Made by a program: the position numbers and the translations under genes. Source: a virus. From it: a stretch of 21,467 nt of DNA. Numbering within the stretch: the first letter of the stretch is position 1; every line of letters starts with the position of its first letter. The notes under the pieces are model-generated. The model searched no databases and was not told the origin of the DNA. It worked only from the letters and a program-made list of their open reading frames with translations. Positions 8,476-15,437 of the stretch are shown here, piece by piece. The stretch covers positions 1 to 21,467 of the IMG/VR virus record IMGVR_UViG_3300010368_000142. One strand, given 5' to 3'.

Positions 8476-9007
8476 ATTTAAAAAGACATTAAAGGAGTTA
8501 CAGGTTGTTGGTCAAATGCTAAAGGTAGGTTTGCAGAAAGAACTTATTGCACAAAAGCATAATGCTACAGGTAGATTAAGTAGAGGTTTAAAGTATCACA
8601 TCAAAGGCACTACTTTAAATGTAATGTCATCTGTTAGTTATTGGAAGGCTGTTAATAATCCTTCTTTTGCTAGAATACCAAATCTTAATGCAATAAAAAG
8701 TTGGTTAAATGCAAAAAGAAGAAATGGTACTTTGGTAGAACCTAAAGGTGGTAGTAGTCCAACTGCTATTTTAAAAAGAATGAATAGAAGTGGATATGGC
8801 AATAGGAATTACAATGGTTCAATGAGAGACCCTTATCATTTTTATGAGGAAGGTAATAGATTACCTAGAAGAACAAACTTTGCAGGATATGTGGCAAATA
8901 AGTTTAGTAAAGAAGTAGCAATCAAATTAGCACCATCTATTGGTGCAGATGTAGCAAATATGATTAGAGAAAAAATTAAAAATAATACAAAAGCAAAAGT
9001 TAGTTAA
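8468..9007 (+). CDS. Neck/tail completion-like protein (possibly HK97 gp10-like)
   Basis: The 179-residue basic protein starts inside the previous gene (ATG at 8468, eight-base overlap), which suggests translational coupling. The segment ATGRLSRGLKYHI followed by SVSYWKAVNN and LNAIKSWLNAKRR resembles the arrangement in HK97 gp10-like and related minor tail proteins, where a helix and beta strands are followed by a short helix with a conserved Trp. PYHFYEEGNR also fits that family type. Such proteins sit at the head-tail or tail-terminator interface. Placement directly before the tape measure gene supports a tail assembly role. The family match is weak and made by eye. Confidence 0.45.
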   Translation: MIKFKKTLKELQVVGQMLKVGLQKELIAQKHNATGRLSRGLKYHIKGTTLNVMSSVSYWKAVNNPSFARIPNLNAIKSWLNAKRRNGTLVEPKGGSSPTAILKRMNRSGYGNRNYNGSMRDPYHFYEEGNRLPRRTNFAGYVANKFSKEVAIKLAPSIGADVANMIREKIKNNTKAKVS

Positions 9008-9008
9008 T

Positions 9009-11486
9009 ATGGCAAATACAGAGAAAATTGTAGTTCAGGTAGTAGTACAAGGTGAGAAGGATTTACAAAAGGTAGGCAAAACAGCAGACAAATCAACTAG
9101 AAGTTTTGGGAAGATGGCTGCAGGGATTGTTTCTGCAGGTGCTGCTTTTAATGCTATAAACAAAGCAATAGGTAGTGCAATAACAACATTTAAGAATTTT
9201 GAATTTTCTATGGCTAAAGTAAAGGCAATTACTGGTGCTTCTGAAAAGGATTTTAAAAAATTAACAAATACAGCACAACAATTAGGTCGTTCAACATTCT
9301 TTACAGCATCTCAAGTTTCAGAATTACAAGTTGCTTATGGTAAGTTGGGATTTACAACAACTGAAATATTGGATGCACAAGAGGCTACTCTTATGTTGGC
9401 GACAGCAACACAATCAGATTTGGCTAGGGCTGCTGTTGTGGCAGGTGCTGCAGTTAGAGGTTTTGCTTTAGATGCTAGTGAAACTCAAAGAGTTGTTGAT
9501 GTTATGGCTGTATCATTTACAAGTTCTGCATTAGATATTGAAAAATTCCAAACATCTATGACTAAGGTTGCACCTATTGCATCAGCAGCAGGTATTAGTA
9601 TAGAAACTACAACAGCAATTATGGGTACGCTTACTGATGCAGGTATTGAAGCATCTATTGCAGGTACATCATTAAGAAATATATTCTTAAAAATGCAAGA
9701 CCCAGCATCAGATTTAACTAAAAAATTAGGATTTACAGTTAATAGTAGTGCAGATTTAGAAAGGGCTTTAACTAAATTAAATGATGAAGGGCTTTCTAAT
9801 GCTGAAATGATGGAACTTGTAGATATAAGACAGGTTGCTGCTTTTACAACAATGATTAATGGTACTGACAATGTATTAGACCTTACTGATGCTCTTGAGG
9901 ATGCTAATGGGAAAGCACAGGAAATGGCTGATATTATGGCTGACACTTTAGAAGGAGATATACTAAAGGCTAAGTCTGCTTGGGAAGGGTTAGAGATTTC
10001 TATACTAACAGGTGGAAACAATATATCAAGGTCTTTAAGGTCTGTTGTTAGTGATTGGACAGAGTTTATTAGCACTATAGTTGATAATATGAGAACTCCT
10101 GAACAATTAGGTGCAGACTTCTTGACAGATGCCTTAAATAGGATTAAAGACACGCAAAAAGAAATAAATGATTTGCAAAAATCTGGAGAATCAGTTGAAA
10201 CTAAAAATAGAGTAGAGTTATTACAAGAAGAATCAGAAAAATTAGAGAGGGTACAAGCACTTCAGAAACAGGCATTAGAATTTGCTACAAAAGAAGGTGA
10301 AGGTTTTGGTTTTAGAGCAAAAGCAGCAAGGGATTATGCAGAGGATTTAACAAAACAGATTGAGGCAAGAGAATTTGCTTTAAATGATTTGGAAGAAATT
10401 ATTGATTTAGAGGTAAAAAAAGAAAAAAATAAAAATGATAGAGTTCAGTTAGATAAAGATATTGCAATAGAAAAAGCAAAAAGGGCTAAGGAAAAAGAAA
10501 ATAAAGAAAAACTAAAAGAAAAAGAAAAAGAAGAAAAAGAAGAATTAGCATTAGAGAAAAAAGAATTTCAAGACAAGAAACAACAATTAGATACATTTTT
10601 AACAGAAACTCTTAACAAAGAAAAACAAAGACTTATTGATGGTCAAATTACTCAAGAAGAATATAATTTATTAGAGTTTGAGGCAGAACAGGCTCATTTA
10701 GCAAATATGTTAGGGTTAAATAACGCATACGCAATAGATAATGCTGATATTAATTCTAAACTACTAGACAATGAGTTAAGGATGATTTCTGAGAAGGCTG
10801 CTGCTGAGGTTAAGGCTGCTAAAGATAAAGAAGATGCAAGGAAAAAAGAAATAGATGGTGTTGCTCAATTAGGCGACCAACTTATAAACTTAGCAGGAGA
10901 AGATGAAAAGATGCAAGGTATTAGAAAAGCAGGTATTCAGTTATCTGCTGCTGCTGCAATAGCAAATAATATTGAATCACTTTCACTTGCTGCTAAGGGT
11001 GTTGCAAAACAATCAACTTTATTATTTCCTGCCAACTTAATAGCAATGGCTGGTACAATAGGTACTGTTGTATCATTATTTGCTAATATTAAAGCAATGA
11101 AAGATTCTTTTGGAGATGGTGGTATTGTAGAAACTTTTGCAAATGGTGGTATGGTACATGGTAAATCACACGCACAGGGTGGTGAGAAGTTTGCAGTAGG
11201 TGGTAGAGTGGTTGAGTTAGAAGGTGGTGAGGCTGTTATAAATAAAAGAAGTACGGCAATGTTTGGCAGACAATTATCAGCAATGAACGCTGCAGGAGGT
11301 GGTGTTAAGTTTGCAGATGGTGGATTACTTAATCAACCTTCATTCAGTCAACAACAATTCAATGCAATAGGTCAGAATCAAATGATGGGTGCAATGGGAA
11401 GTTCTGGTAAGGTAGTGGTGGTTGAGGCAGACATTACTGACAGCCAAAACTCAGTAAGTGTAATACAATCTGAGGCAACAATTTAA
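9009..11486 (+). CDS. Tail tape measure protein (TP901 type)
   Basis: At 825 residues this is the tail length ruler. Residues about 62-290 match the TP901/PhageMin_Tail domain (FEFSMAKVKAITGAS, LGRSTFFTASQVSELQ, GISIETTTAIMGTL, AGTSLRNIFLKM). A long Lys/Glu-rich coiled-coil follows at about residues 375-620, then a hydrophobic helical stretch around 640-700 that may insert in the membrane during DNA ejection. The C-terminus has short Gly-rich repeats (GGIVETFANGGMV, KFAVGGRVVELEGGE, VKFADGGLL) and ends VVVEADITDSQNSVSVIQ, as in many flavobacterial phage tape measures. The ATG lies one base after the previous stop (TAATATGG). No peptidoglycan hydrolase motif was found in it. Confidence 0.9.
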   Translation: MANTEKIVVQVVVQGEKDLQKVGKTADKSTRSFGKMAAGIVSAGAAFNAINKAIGSAITTFKNFEFSMAKVKAITGASEKDFKKLTNTAQQLGRSTFFTASQVSELQVAYGKLGFTTTEILDAQEATLMLATATQSDLARAAVVAGAAVRGFALDASETQRVVDVMAVSFTSSALDIEKFQTSMTKVAPIASAAGISIETTTAIMGTLTDAGIEASIAGTSLRNIFLKMQDPASDLTKKLGFTVNSSADLERALTKLNDEGLSNAEMMELVDIRQVAAFTTMINGTDNVLDLTDALEDANGKAQEMADIMADTLEGDILKAKSAWEGLEISILTGGNNISRSLRSVVSDWTEFISTIVDNMRTPEQLGADFLTDALNRIKDTQKEINDLQKSGESVETKNRVELLQEESEKLERVQALQKQALEFATKEGEGFGFRAKAARDYAEDLTKQIEAREFALNDLEEIIDLEVKKEKNKNDRVQLDKDIAIEKAKRAKEKENKEKLKEKEKEEKEELALEKKEFQDKKQQLDTFLTETLNKEKQRLIDGQITQEEYNLLEFEAEQAHLANMLGLNNAYAIDNADINSKLLDNELRMISEKAAAEVKAAKDKEDARKKEIDGVAQLGDQLINLAGEDEKMQGIRKAGIQLSAAAAIANNIESLSLAAKGVAKQSTLLFPANLIAMAGTIGTVVSLFANIKAMKDSFGDGGIVETFANGGMVHGKSHAQGGEKFAVGGRVVELEGGEAVINKRSTAMFGRQLSAMNAAGGGVKFADGGLLNQPSFSQQQFNAIGQNQMMGAMGSSGKVVVVEADITDSQNSVSVIQSEATI

Positions 11487-11505
11487 TAATCAAAGAAATA
11501 AACAA

Positions 11506-11700
11506 ATGTTTGTTGATAAAAAAACCAAGTTAGAGAGATTAGATATATGTAAAAGTTGTAGTTTTTACCGAAACTTTATGTTACTAAAGAAACCAAAGAT
11601 AGCAAGAGGTGCGAGGTGTGCTGAATGTAAGTGTTTCCTAGATGCGAAAACATCACTAACAAAAGAGTTTTTTGGTAAATGTCCTAAAAATAAATGGTAA
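11506..11700 (+). CDS. Small zinc-ribbon-like protein after the tape measure
   Basis: This 64-residue basic protein has paired cysteines C15-x2-C18 and C38-x2-C41, with more at C43 and C59, the layout of a zinc ribbon or small treble-clef-like fold. The core pattern (LDICKSC, then GARCAECKCFLDAKT, and a final CPKNKW) is one I recognise from small conserved proteins lying directly behind tape measure genes in Bacteroidota phages, but I know of no assigned function. It starts 19 bases after the tape measure stop and is followed ten bases later by another small Cys-containing gene. A role in tail assembly or nucleic acid binding is possible. Confidence 0.72.
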   Translation: MFVDKKTKLERLDICKSCSFYRNFMLLKKPKIARGARCAECKCFLDAKTSLTKEFFGKCPKNKW

Positions 11701-11710
11701 AACTTTACAT

Positions 11711-12004
11711 ATGAATTTTAAAGAAATCGCTGAAAATTACAGTAAGAAAAAAAGAAGTATGATGACAGATGCTGTTATCACTAACATGAATTATACTAAA
11801 AATTTCACTACCCATCACTCTGAATCACTTAATATAATGTTTGCAGAATGGCACTTATTATTCCCTCAAAACAAACAAGATATTAATTGTACCTCTTGTA
11901 GAGCAGCAGTTTGTAAGTTTTGGAATACTATGATGGATGAGTGGATTGAAGCCGAACAAACACCTAAAAAGAAAAATGCCTCAAAAAAAAGAAAGACAAA
12001 ATAA
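11711..12004 (+). CDS. Hypothetical small Cys/His-containing protein
   Basis: The 97-residue protein is helical and charged. Cysteines 60, 63 and 68 in NCTSCRAAVCKFW, together with His 35, 36 and 48, could bind a metal, and the C-terminus is Lys-rich. I chose the ATG at 11711 because it follows the preceding stop by ten bases; the upstream ATG at 11672 in the same frame would overlap the zinc-ribbon gene by 29 bases and add only a short, weakly structured leader. Its end overlaps the next gene by 29 bases. I do not recognise the family. Its neighbours suggest a small regulatory or assembly protein. Confidence 0.6.
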   Translation: MNFKEIAENYSKKKRSMMTDAVITNMNYTKNFTTHHSESLNIMFAEWHLLFPQNKQDINCTSCRAAVCKFWNTMMDEWIEAEQTPKKKNASKKRKTK

Positions 12005-12308
12005 GGTAGATGTAGTTAAAGACTTCATTGATATTTGTGGAGTTGAATTAGAAAAGCGATTTGGTCAATCACCAACTTGCAGGGACATGATACGACATCT
12101 TGTTGAGAAAGGCATAATAGAACCCAAGAGAGTAAGAAACTATATGATTATTGCTGACTTTGATAGAATGTTAGTAGGCAATAAAGGTAGCAGAACTTAC
12201 ACTTGGATGGACTTATCTATTAAATATAGTATAAGCGAAAGTCAAGCACAGAATATAGTTTACAAGGAAAGAAAGAAGGCAATTACATCTAATAATATCA
12301 CATACTAA
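11976..12308 (+). CDS. Small protein with C-terminal helix-turn-helix (regulator or small terminase candidate)
   Basis: The 110-residue basic protein carries a likely helix-turn-helix at about residues 75-102 (YTWMDLSIKYSISESQAQNIVYKER), close in pattern to the C-terminal motifs of Mor-like activators and sigma region 4-like folds. An N-terminal helical region (VDVVKDFIDI, SPTCRDMIRHLVEKGII) could dimerise. The ATG at 11976 (MPQKKERQ) is preferred over 11937, which would overlap the previous gene by 68 bases. It ends 43 bases before the -7 element of the protease promoter, so it could regulate that promoter. A small terminase subunit is an alternative, since none is seen elsewhere in the window. 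Confidence 0.62.
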   Translation: MPQKKERQNKVDVVKDFIDICGVELEKRFGQSPTCRDMIRHLVEKGIIEPKRVRNYMIIADFDRMLVGNKGSRTYTWMDLSIKYSISESQAQNIVYKERKKAITSNNITY

Positions 12309-12310
12309 AA

Positions 12311-12360
12311 GTTTTGTAAGAAAATTAGGTAAAATTAATTTCTTTTAATTATATTTTTGC
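12311..12360 (+). promoter_or_regulatory. Bacteroidota-type promoter before the head module (P2)
   Basis: TATTTTTG at 12352-12359 matches the -7 consensus TAnnTTTG, followed by C. A GTTTTG at 12311-12316 sits 41 bases before the -7 start, the same offset as GTTTG in the element upstream of the gene at 402, and both share TATTTTTGCC. No good -33 motif at 17-23 bases is visible. The start codon of the protease begins only five bases after the -7 element, so the transcript may be leaderless. Confidence 0.5.
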
Positions 12361-12364
12361 CACT

Positions 12365-13399
12365 ATGAACGAAAAATGGTATAACATTCAGAACAAAGCA
12401 GGTGAAACTGCTGACATTTATATCTTTGATGAAATAGGAACTTATGGTGTAACTGCACAAGAGTTCATTACTGACATTAAAGGATTAAAAGATATGCCTA
12501 TCAATTTACGCATTAACAGTTTAGGTGGAGATGTATTTGATGGTATGGCAATGTATAATGTAATCAAAAGGAGAGAGGCTAAAACTACAGTTTATATTGA
12601 GGGTATAGCAGCAAGTATTGCTACTATTATTGCTCTTGGTGCTGATGAGGTTGTAATGGCAGAAAACTCTTTATTTATGATACATAACGCTTGGGGAGGT
12701 ACAATGGGTGAGGCTAAAGATATGAGAAAGTCTGCAGATACTCTTGATAAAATCTCAAACGAACTTACAGACATTTATAGAAAAAAGACAGGATTATCTT
12801 ATGATGTTCTTGCTCAGATGATGGATGAGGAAACTTGGCTAAATGCTAATGAAGCATATGAGTTAGGTTTTATTGACACTATCTCTGATTCTATTAAAGT
12901 GGCTGCAAAGTATGATGTTTCTAAATTTAAGAACATCACACAAGAAGAAATACAGAATAAATTAAGTATTAATATAAATAACAAAAAAATGACTAACGAG
13001 TTAAAAGAATGGTTTAACAACAAAGTTGAGGAGATTGTTACTACTGTAAAAGGTGATGTAAAAGTTTCTGAAGATGTTGCTGAACAAACTATGATAACTG
13101 TTAATCTAGGAGATAATGATGAAATTATGAATAAGATTTCTGAGTTTGAAACTGGTAACATTGAATTATCAAACAAAATTTCTTTGTTAGAGGAAGAATT
13201 AGTTGCTTCAAAAGGAACTAACGAAACTTTAACATTAGAGGTTGAAGCGTTAAACGCTAAAATCAACAAAGCAAGTGCTAAAGGTACGGAAATTGTAACT
13301 GAAGCAGACCCTGCAGTAGTTGAGAACAAAAAAGAAGATGCTAATGCAGGTTTTTACAATGTAATGGCAGAGAGAATGAGAAATAAATTTAATAACTAA
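12365..13399 (+). CDS. ClpP-type (S14) head maturation protease with scaffold-like C-terminus
   Basis: The 344-residue protein has an N-terminal ClpP-like serine protease (residues about 15-180) and a C-terminal coiled-coil/scaffold-like part (about 209-344). Catalytic residues by pattern are Ser84 in EGIAASIAT, His107 in FMIHNAW, and an acidic residue near D154/E156 in MMDEETWLNANEAYELGFID; many phage members have Glu where ClpP has Asp. The NLRINSLGGDVFDG segment fits the ClpP oxyanion-strand region. Such proteases process the prohead scaffold and capsid protein during head maturation. The start is directly behind the -7 element at 12352-12359. The gene is followed 13 bases later by the major capsid gene. 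Fusion of protease and scaffold in one reading frame is common in phages. Confidence 0.87.
   Translation: MNEKWYNIQNKAGETADIYIFDEIGTYGVTAQEFITDIKGLKDMPINLRINSLGGDVFDGMAMYNVIKRREAKTTVYIEGIAASIATIIALGADEVVMAENSLFMIHNAWGGTMGEAKDMRKSADTLDKISNELTDIYRKKTGLSYDVLAQMMDEETWLNANEAYELGFIDTISDSIKVAAKYDVSKFKNITQEEIQNKLSININNKKMTNELKEWFNNKVEEIVTTVKGDVKVSEDVAEQTMITVNLGDNDEIMNKISEFETGNIELSNKISLLEEELVASKGTNETLTLEVEALNAKINKASAKGTEIVTEADPAVVENKKEDANAGFYNVMAERMRNKFNN
12989..13399 (+). CDS. Possible internal start: scaffold-only product within the protease gene
   Basis: An in-frame ATG at 12989 (Met209 of the protease frame) lies exactly where the protease domain ends, in an A-rich context (AACAAAAAA before the ATG) like that of the capsid and tail-tube gene starts. 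It would give a 136-residue protein, MTNELKEWFNNKVEEIV followed by a coiled coil, resembling a scaffolding protein. Nested scaffold products of protease genes are known in lambda (Nu3 within C). Here it is a prediction from position and context, with no direct evidence. Confidence 0.35.
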   Translation: MTNELKEWFNNKVEEIVTTVKGDVKVSEDVAEQTMITVNLGDNDEIMNKISEFETGNIELSNKISLLEEELVASKGTNETLTLEVEALNAKINKASAKGTEIVTEADPAVVENKKEDANAGFYNVMAERMRNKFNN

Positions 13400-13412
13400 A
13401 AAATAAATAAAA

Positions 13413-14420
13413 ATGGCAAATGTAGCAAATAAAGGAACTTTCGCAACTTATTCAGGTGCGAACCTTAACGAAATATTTTATGAGCCAGTATTTAGAAGTG
13501 AGGACATTATGAAAAACTATAGAGTTATTCCTAATGTAAAGCACAAAATGAATGTGTTTACTTCTGCTGCTCTTAAAAAAATATCACAAAAATACACTGG
13601 TTGTTCAGCAACAAGTGGTTCTACTCAATTTAATATTGATGAGAAAACAATTACTGCAGGTAGAATGAGAGTTGCTCTTGAGCAATGTACTGATGAGTTC
13701 TTTGGAACTTACATTGAAGAAATGTACAGAAATGGTGCTGATGTAATGAACATTGAAGGTACTCAATTAGCAGATGCGATTGTAAATCGTGCTGTAAAAG
13801 GTATTGCTTCTGATGTAGTAAGATTAGCATGGGGTGGAGATGACTCTACTGCAAACTATCAAGGTGTAACAGGATGGATGAAATTAATGGGAGATGATGC
13901 AACTGTATTAGCAGCAAGAACTGAGTTTAGTGCAGTAGCACCTACAGCACCTACAGCAGGTGAATCACTTTCTTTATTAAGAAAAATGTATGATGATGCA
14001 CCAGCAGCATTACAACAAGTTCCTGCAACAGATAAGAAAATCTTTGTAACTCCTAAGACTTACAATTCTTACTTATCTAACTTAGAAGGTACTTCTGCAG
14101 ATTTAGCAATCACTAACCAACAAGATGGTTTATTAGTTGTTAAGTTCAGAGGTGTTGAGATTGTTCCTATGTATGAGTGGGACACTATTTTAGCAGACTT
14201 AGACCCTGCAATGTTCCTAAGAGGAGGTGTTAATGGTACAGAAGGTGCTTGTTACTGTGCAGTTGATAACTTAATCATTGGTTCTGATGTAACAGACCCA
14301 GAAGGTTCTTTCAAAGTATTTTATGATGATTTAGAAGAAAAAATGTTCTTCAGAGGATACTACAAGTTAGGAGTACAATTCTTGTACCCTTCACTTGTTC
14401 AATGGGGAATCTTTTACTAA
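13413..14420 (+). CDS. Major capsid protein
   Basis: The 335-residue protein directly follows the head protease/scaffold gene, has the size usual for HK97-fold capsid proteins, and resembles major capsid proteins of Bacteroidota phages: EPVFRSEDIMKNYRVIP near the start, KKIFVTPKTYNSYLSNL in the middle, and YCAVDNLIIGSDVTDPEGSF towards the end. It would form the icosahedral shell. The ATG at 13413 is preceded by AAAAATAAATAAAA, an A-rich start context. A GC-rich hairpin follows the stop (14437-14461). No delta domain is obvious in this frame, in keeping with a separate scaffold encoded upstream. Fold assignment is by context and similarity of pattern. Confidence 0.8.
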   Translation: MANVANKGTFATYSGANLNEIFYEPVFRSEDIMKNYRVIPNVKHKMNVFTSAALKKISQKYTGCSATSGSTQFNIDEKTITAGRMRVALEQCTDEFFGTYIEEMYRNGADVMNIEGTQLADAIVNRAVKGIASDVVRLAWGGDDSTANYQGVTGWMKLMGDDATVLAARTEFSAVAPTAPTAGESLSLLRKMYDDAPAALQQVPATDKKIFVTPKTYNSYLSNLEGTSADLAITNQQDGLLVVKFRGVEIVPMYEWDTILADLDPAMFLRGGVNGTEGACYCAVDNLIIGSDVTDPEGSFKVFYDDLEEKMFFRGYYKLGVQFLYPSLVQWGIFY

Positions 14421-14436
14421 ACAATAATGTAATATT

Positions 14437-14461
14437 AGAGGGGAGGCTAGTCCTCCTCTCT
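14437..14461 (+). terminator. GC-rich hairpin after the capsid gene (possible partial terminator)
   Basis: GAGGGGAGG (14438-14446) pairs with CCTCCTCTC (14452-14460) with one G-U pair, loop CTAGT, and an outer A-T pair (14437/14461). It is the most GC-rich spot in an otherwise AT-rich stretch. The following TTAATTACTTTTAAT is only moderately T-rich, so it may terminate part of transcription or protect the capsid mRNA end. Confidence 0.55.
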
Positions 14462-14496
14462 TAATTACTTTTAATAACTTATAAAATAATAAAAAA

Positions 14497-15078
14497 ATGG
14501 CAATAGATAAAGGTATAGGCGTTGAGTGTAGTAATTTACAATCAACAGGTGGTATCACTCAGATACTATTAAGGTCTTGGGACACTAATGATGCAGTTGT
14601 TTATGGTAATGCTGCTTCTGAGCATGATATTGATAGTATTCTTACGAGTGCTTCTGCTGCTAATTGGTTTGTTTTTGAAAATAAAAATGAAACAGGTGCA
14701 TTAACAGTAAACGCAACAAAAGAAAATGGCTCAACTGCTTTTGAGTGTACATTATCATTTATGGTACCACAAATTAACAATGACCGATTTGCAGAATTTC
14801 AAGCAATGTTGGACACTTGTATGATGGGTGCAGTAAAAGACACTAATGGTTCTTGGTGGGTAGTTGGTGCTAGTGAGAAATATGCAAATGAGGATGTTCA
14901 AGCAAAAAATCAAACTTATCTGAACTTTACTTCTATGGAAGGTGGCACAGGTGCTGCTTATTCTGATGAAAGTGGAATGACAATTACATTAACAGCAAGA
15001 CAATTTGAGTTACCTAGAAAGTATGTAGGTACTGTTACTGTTGATACTTCAGCATTAACTGCAACTACAGCAGCATAA
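14497..15078 (+). CDS. Tail tube (major tail) protein-like
   Basis: The 193-residue protein resembles the tail tube proteins of Bacteroidota siphophages. FECTLSFMVPQINNDRFAEF in the middle, VKDTNGSWWVVGASEKY, then GTGAAYSDESGMTITLTARQFELP form the strand-rich pattern of those proteins (compare the D-NG-W/Y-xGxxE and GTG-SDxxG-xxxxT signatures). It would polymerise into the inner tube around the tape measure. The ATG at 14497 has an A-rich leader (AAATAATAAAAAA). It is placed between the capsid and portal genes, far from the other tail genes. A head-decoration or other tail protein is the alternative. Confidence 0.6.
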   Translation: MAIDKGIGVECSNLQSTGGITQILLRSWDTNDAVVYGNAASEHDIDSILTSASAANWFVFENKNETGALTVNATKENGSTAFECTLSFMVPQINNDRFAEFQAMLDTCMMGAVKDTNGSWWVVGASEKYANEDVQAKNQTYLNFTSMEGGTGAAYSDESGMTITLTARQFELPRKYVGTVTVDTSALTATTAA

Positions 15079-15155
15079 TAATTAAAGGTATAATAGTAGG
15101 TTGAACTTAGTTCGTAAAAAGTTTATAACATTTCCTATTAATATCTTTTAATAAT

Positions 15156-15437
15156 ATGTGCAATTGTAATGAAAAAAATATTGTAGATTTATCACACTTA
15201 AAAGTATATACAATTATGGCAGAATATAAAGCAAAATTATCAGTAGGAACAACTTATAAAGGTGATTTTAAAATTAAGTGGGCTATAGCAACTCAAGAAG
15301 AGTTAGCGTATGCTTATGAAGATTTAGGAATGACAGATAAGGTAGAAAAATTATCAACTACAAAAACTAAAGATGAGCCAAAGAAAGCAACCAAAAAGAA
15401 AAAGTCAGGTAAAGAATCTTCAGAATCAAAAGAGTAA
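15156..15437 (+). CDS. Small conserved phage protein with Lys-rich tail
   Basis: The 93-residue product contains KWAIATQEELAYAYEDLGMTDKVEKL, a pattern typical of small Bacteroidota phage proteins that precede the portal gene; their function is not known to me. The last 25 residues are Lys/Ser-rich and probably disordered. Two starts are possible: the ATG at 15156, which gives a CxC-containing leader MCNCNEKNIVDL, or the ATG at 15216 (MAEYKAKLS), which fits the core domain better. I keep 15156 because the gap to the previous gene is then shorter and the leader is open. The end overlaps the portal gene by 65 bases in another frame. Confidence 0.62.
   Translation: MCNCNEKNIVDLSHLKVYTIMAEYKAKLSVGTTYKGDFKIKWAIATQEELAYAYEDLGMTDKVEKLSTTKTKDEPKKATKKKKSGKESSESKE

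Noticed and set aside
9485-10153. A 222-codon open frame on the minus strand opposite the tape measure gene
   Set aside because: It is the complement of a well-supported coding region, is Ser/Ile/Ala-rich low-complexity sequence, and has no promoter or family pattern.
11118-11340. Gly-rich repeats at the tape measure C-terminus as a DNA repeat array
   Set aside because: The similarity is at the protein level (GGxV, FAxGG), the DNA units differ in length and sequence, and such Gly-rich segments are normal for this family.
11672-11711. Upstream start for the small Cys/His protein at 11672
   Set aside because: It would overlap the zinc-ribbon gene by 29 bases; the ATG at 11711 follows that gene's stop by ten bases.
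12421-12428. TATCTTTG inside the protease gene as a promoter
   Set aside because: It is within a coding region with no TTG at 17-23 bases upstream; similar TATGTTTG matches at 3729 and near 7453 show that the short motif occurs by chance in this AT-rich DNA.
12814-13329. A 171-codon open frame on the minus strand opposite the protease/scaffold gene
   Set aside because: It lies wholly opposite a strongly supported gene and reads as Ser/Leu-rich shadow sequence.
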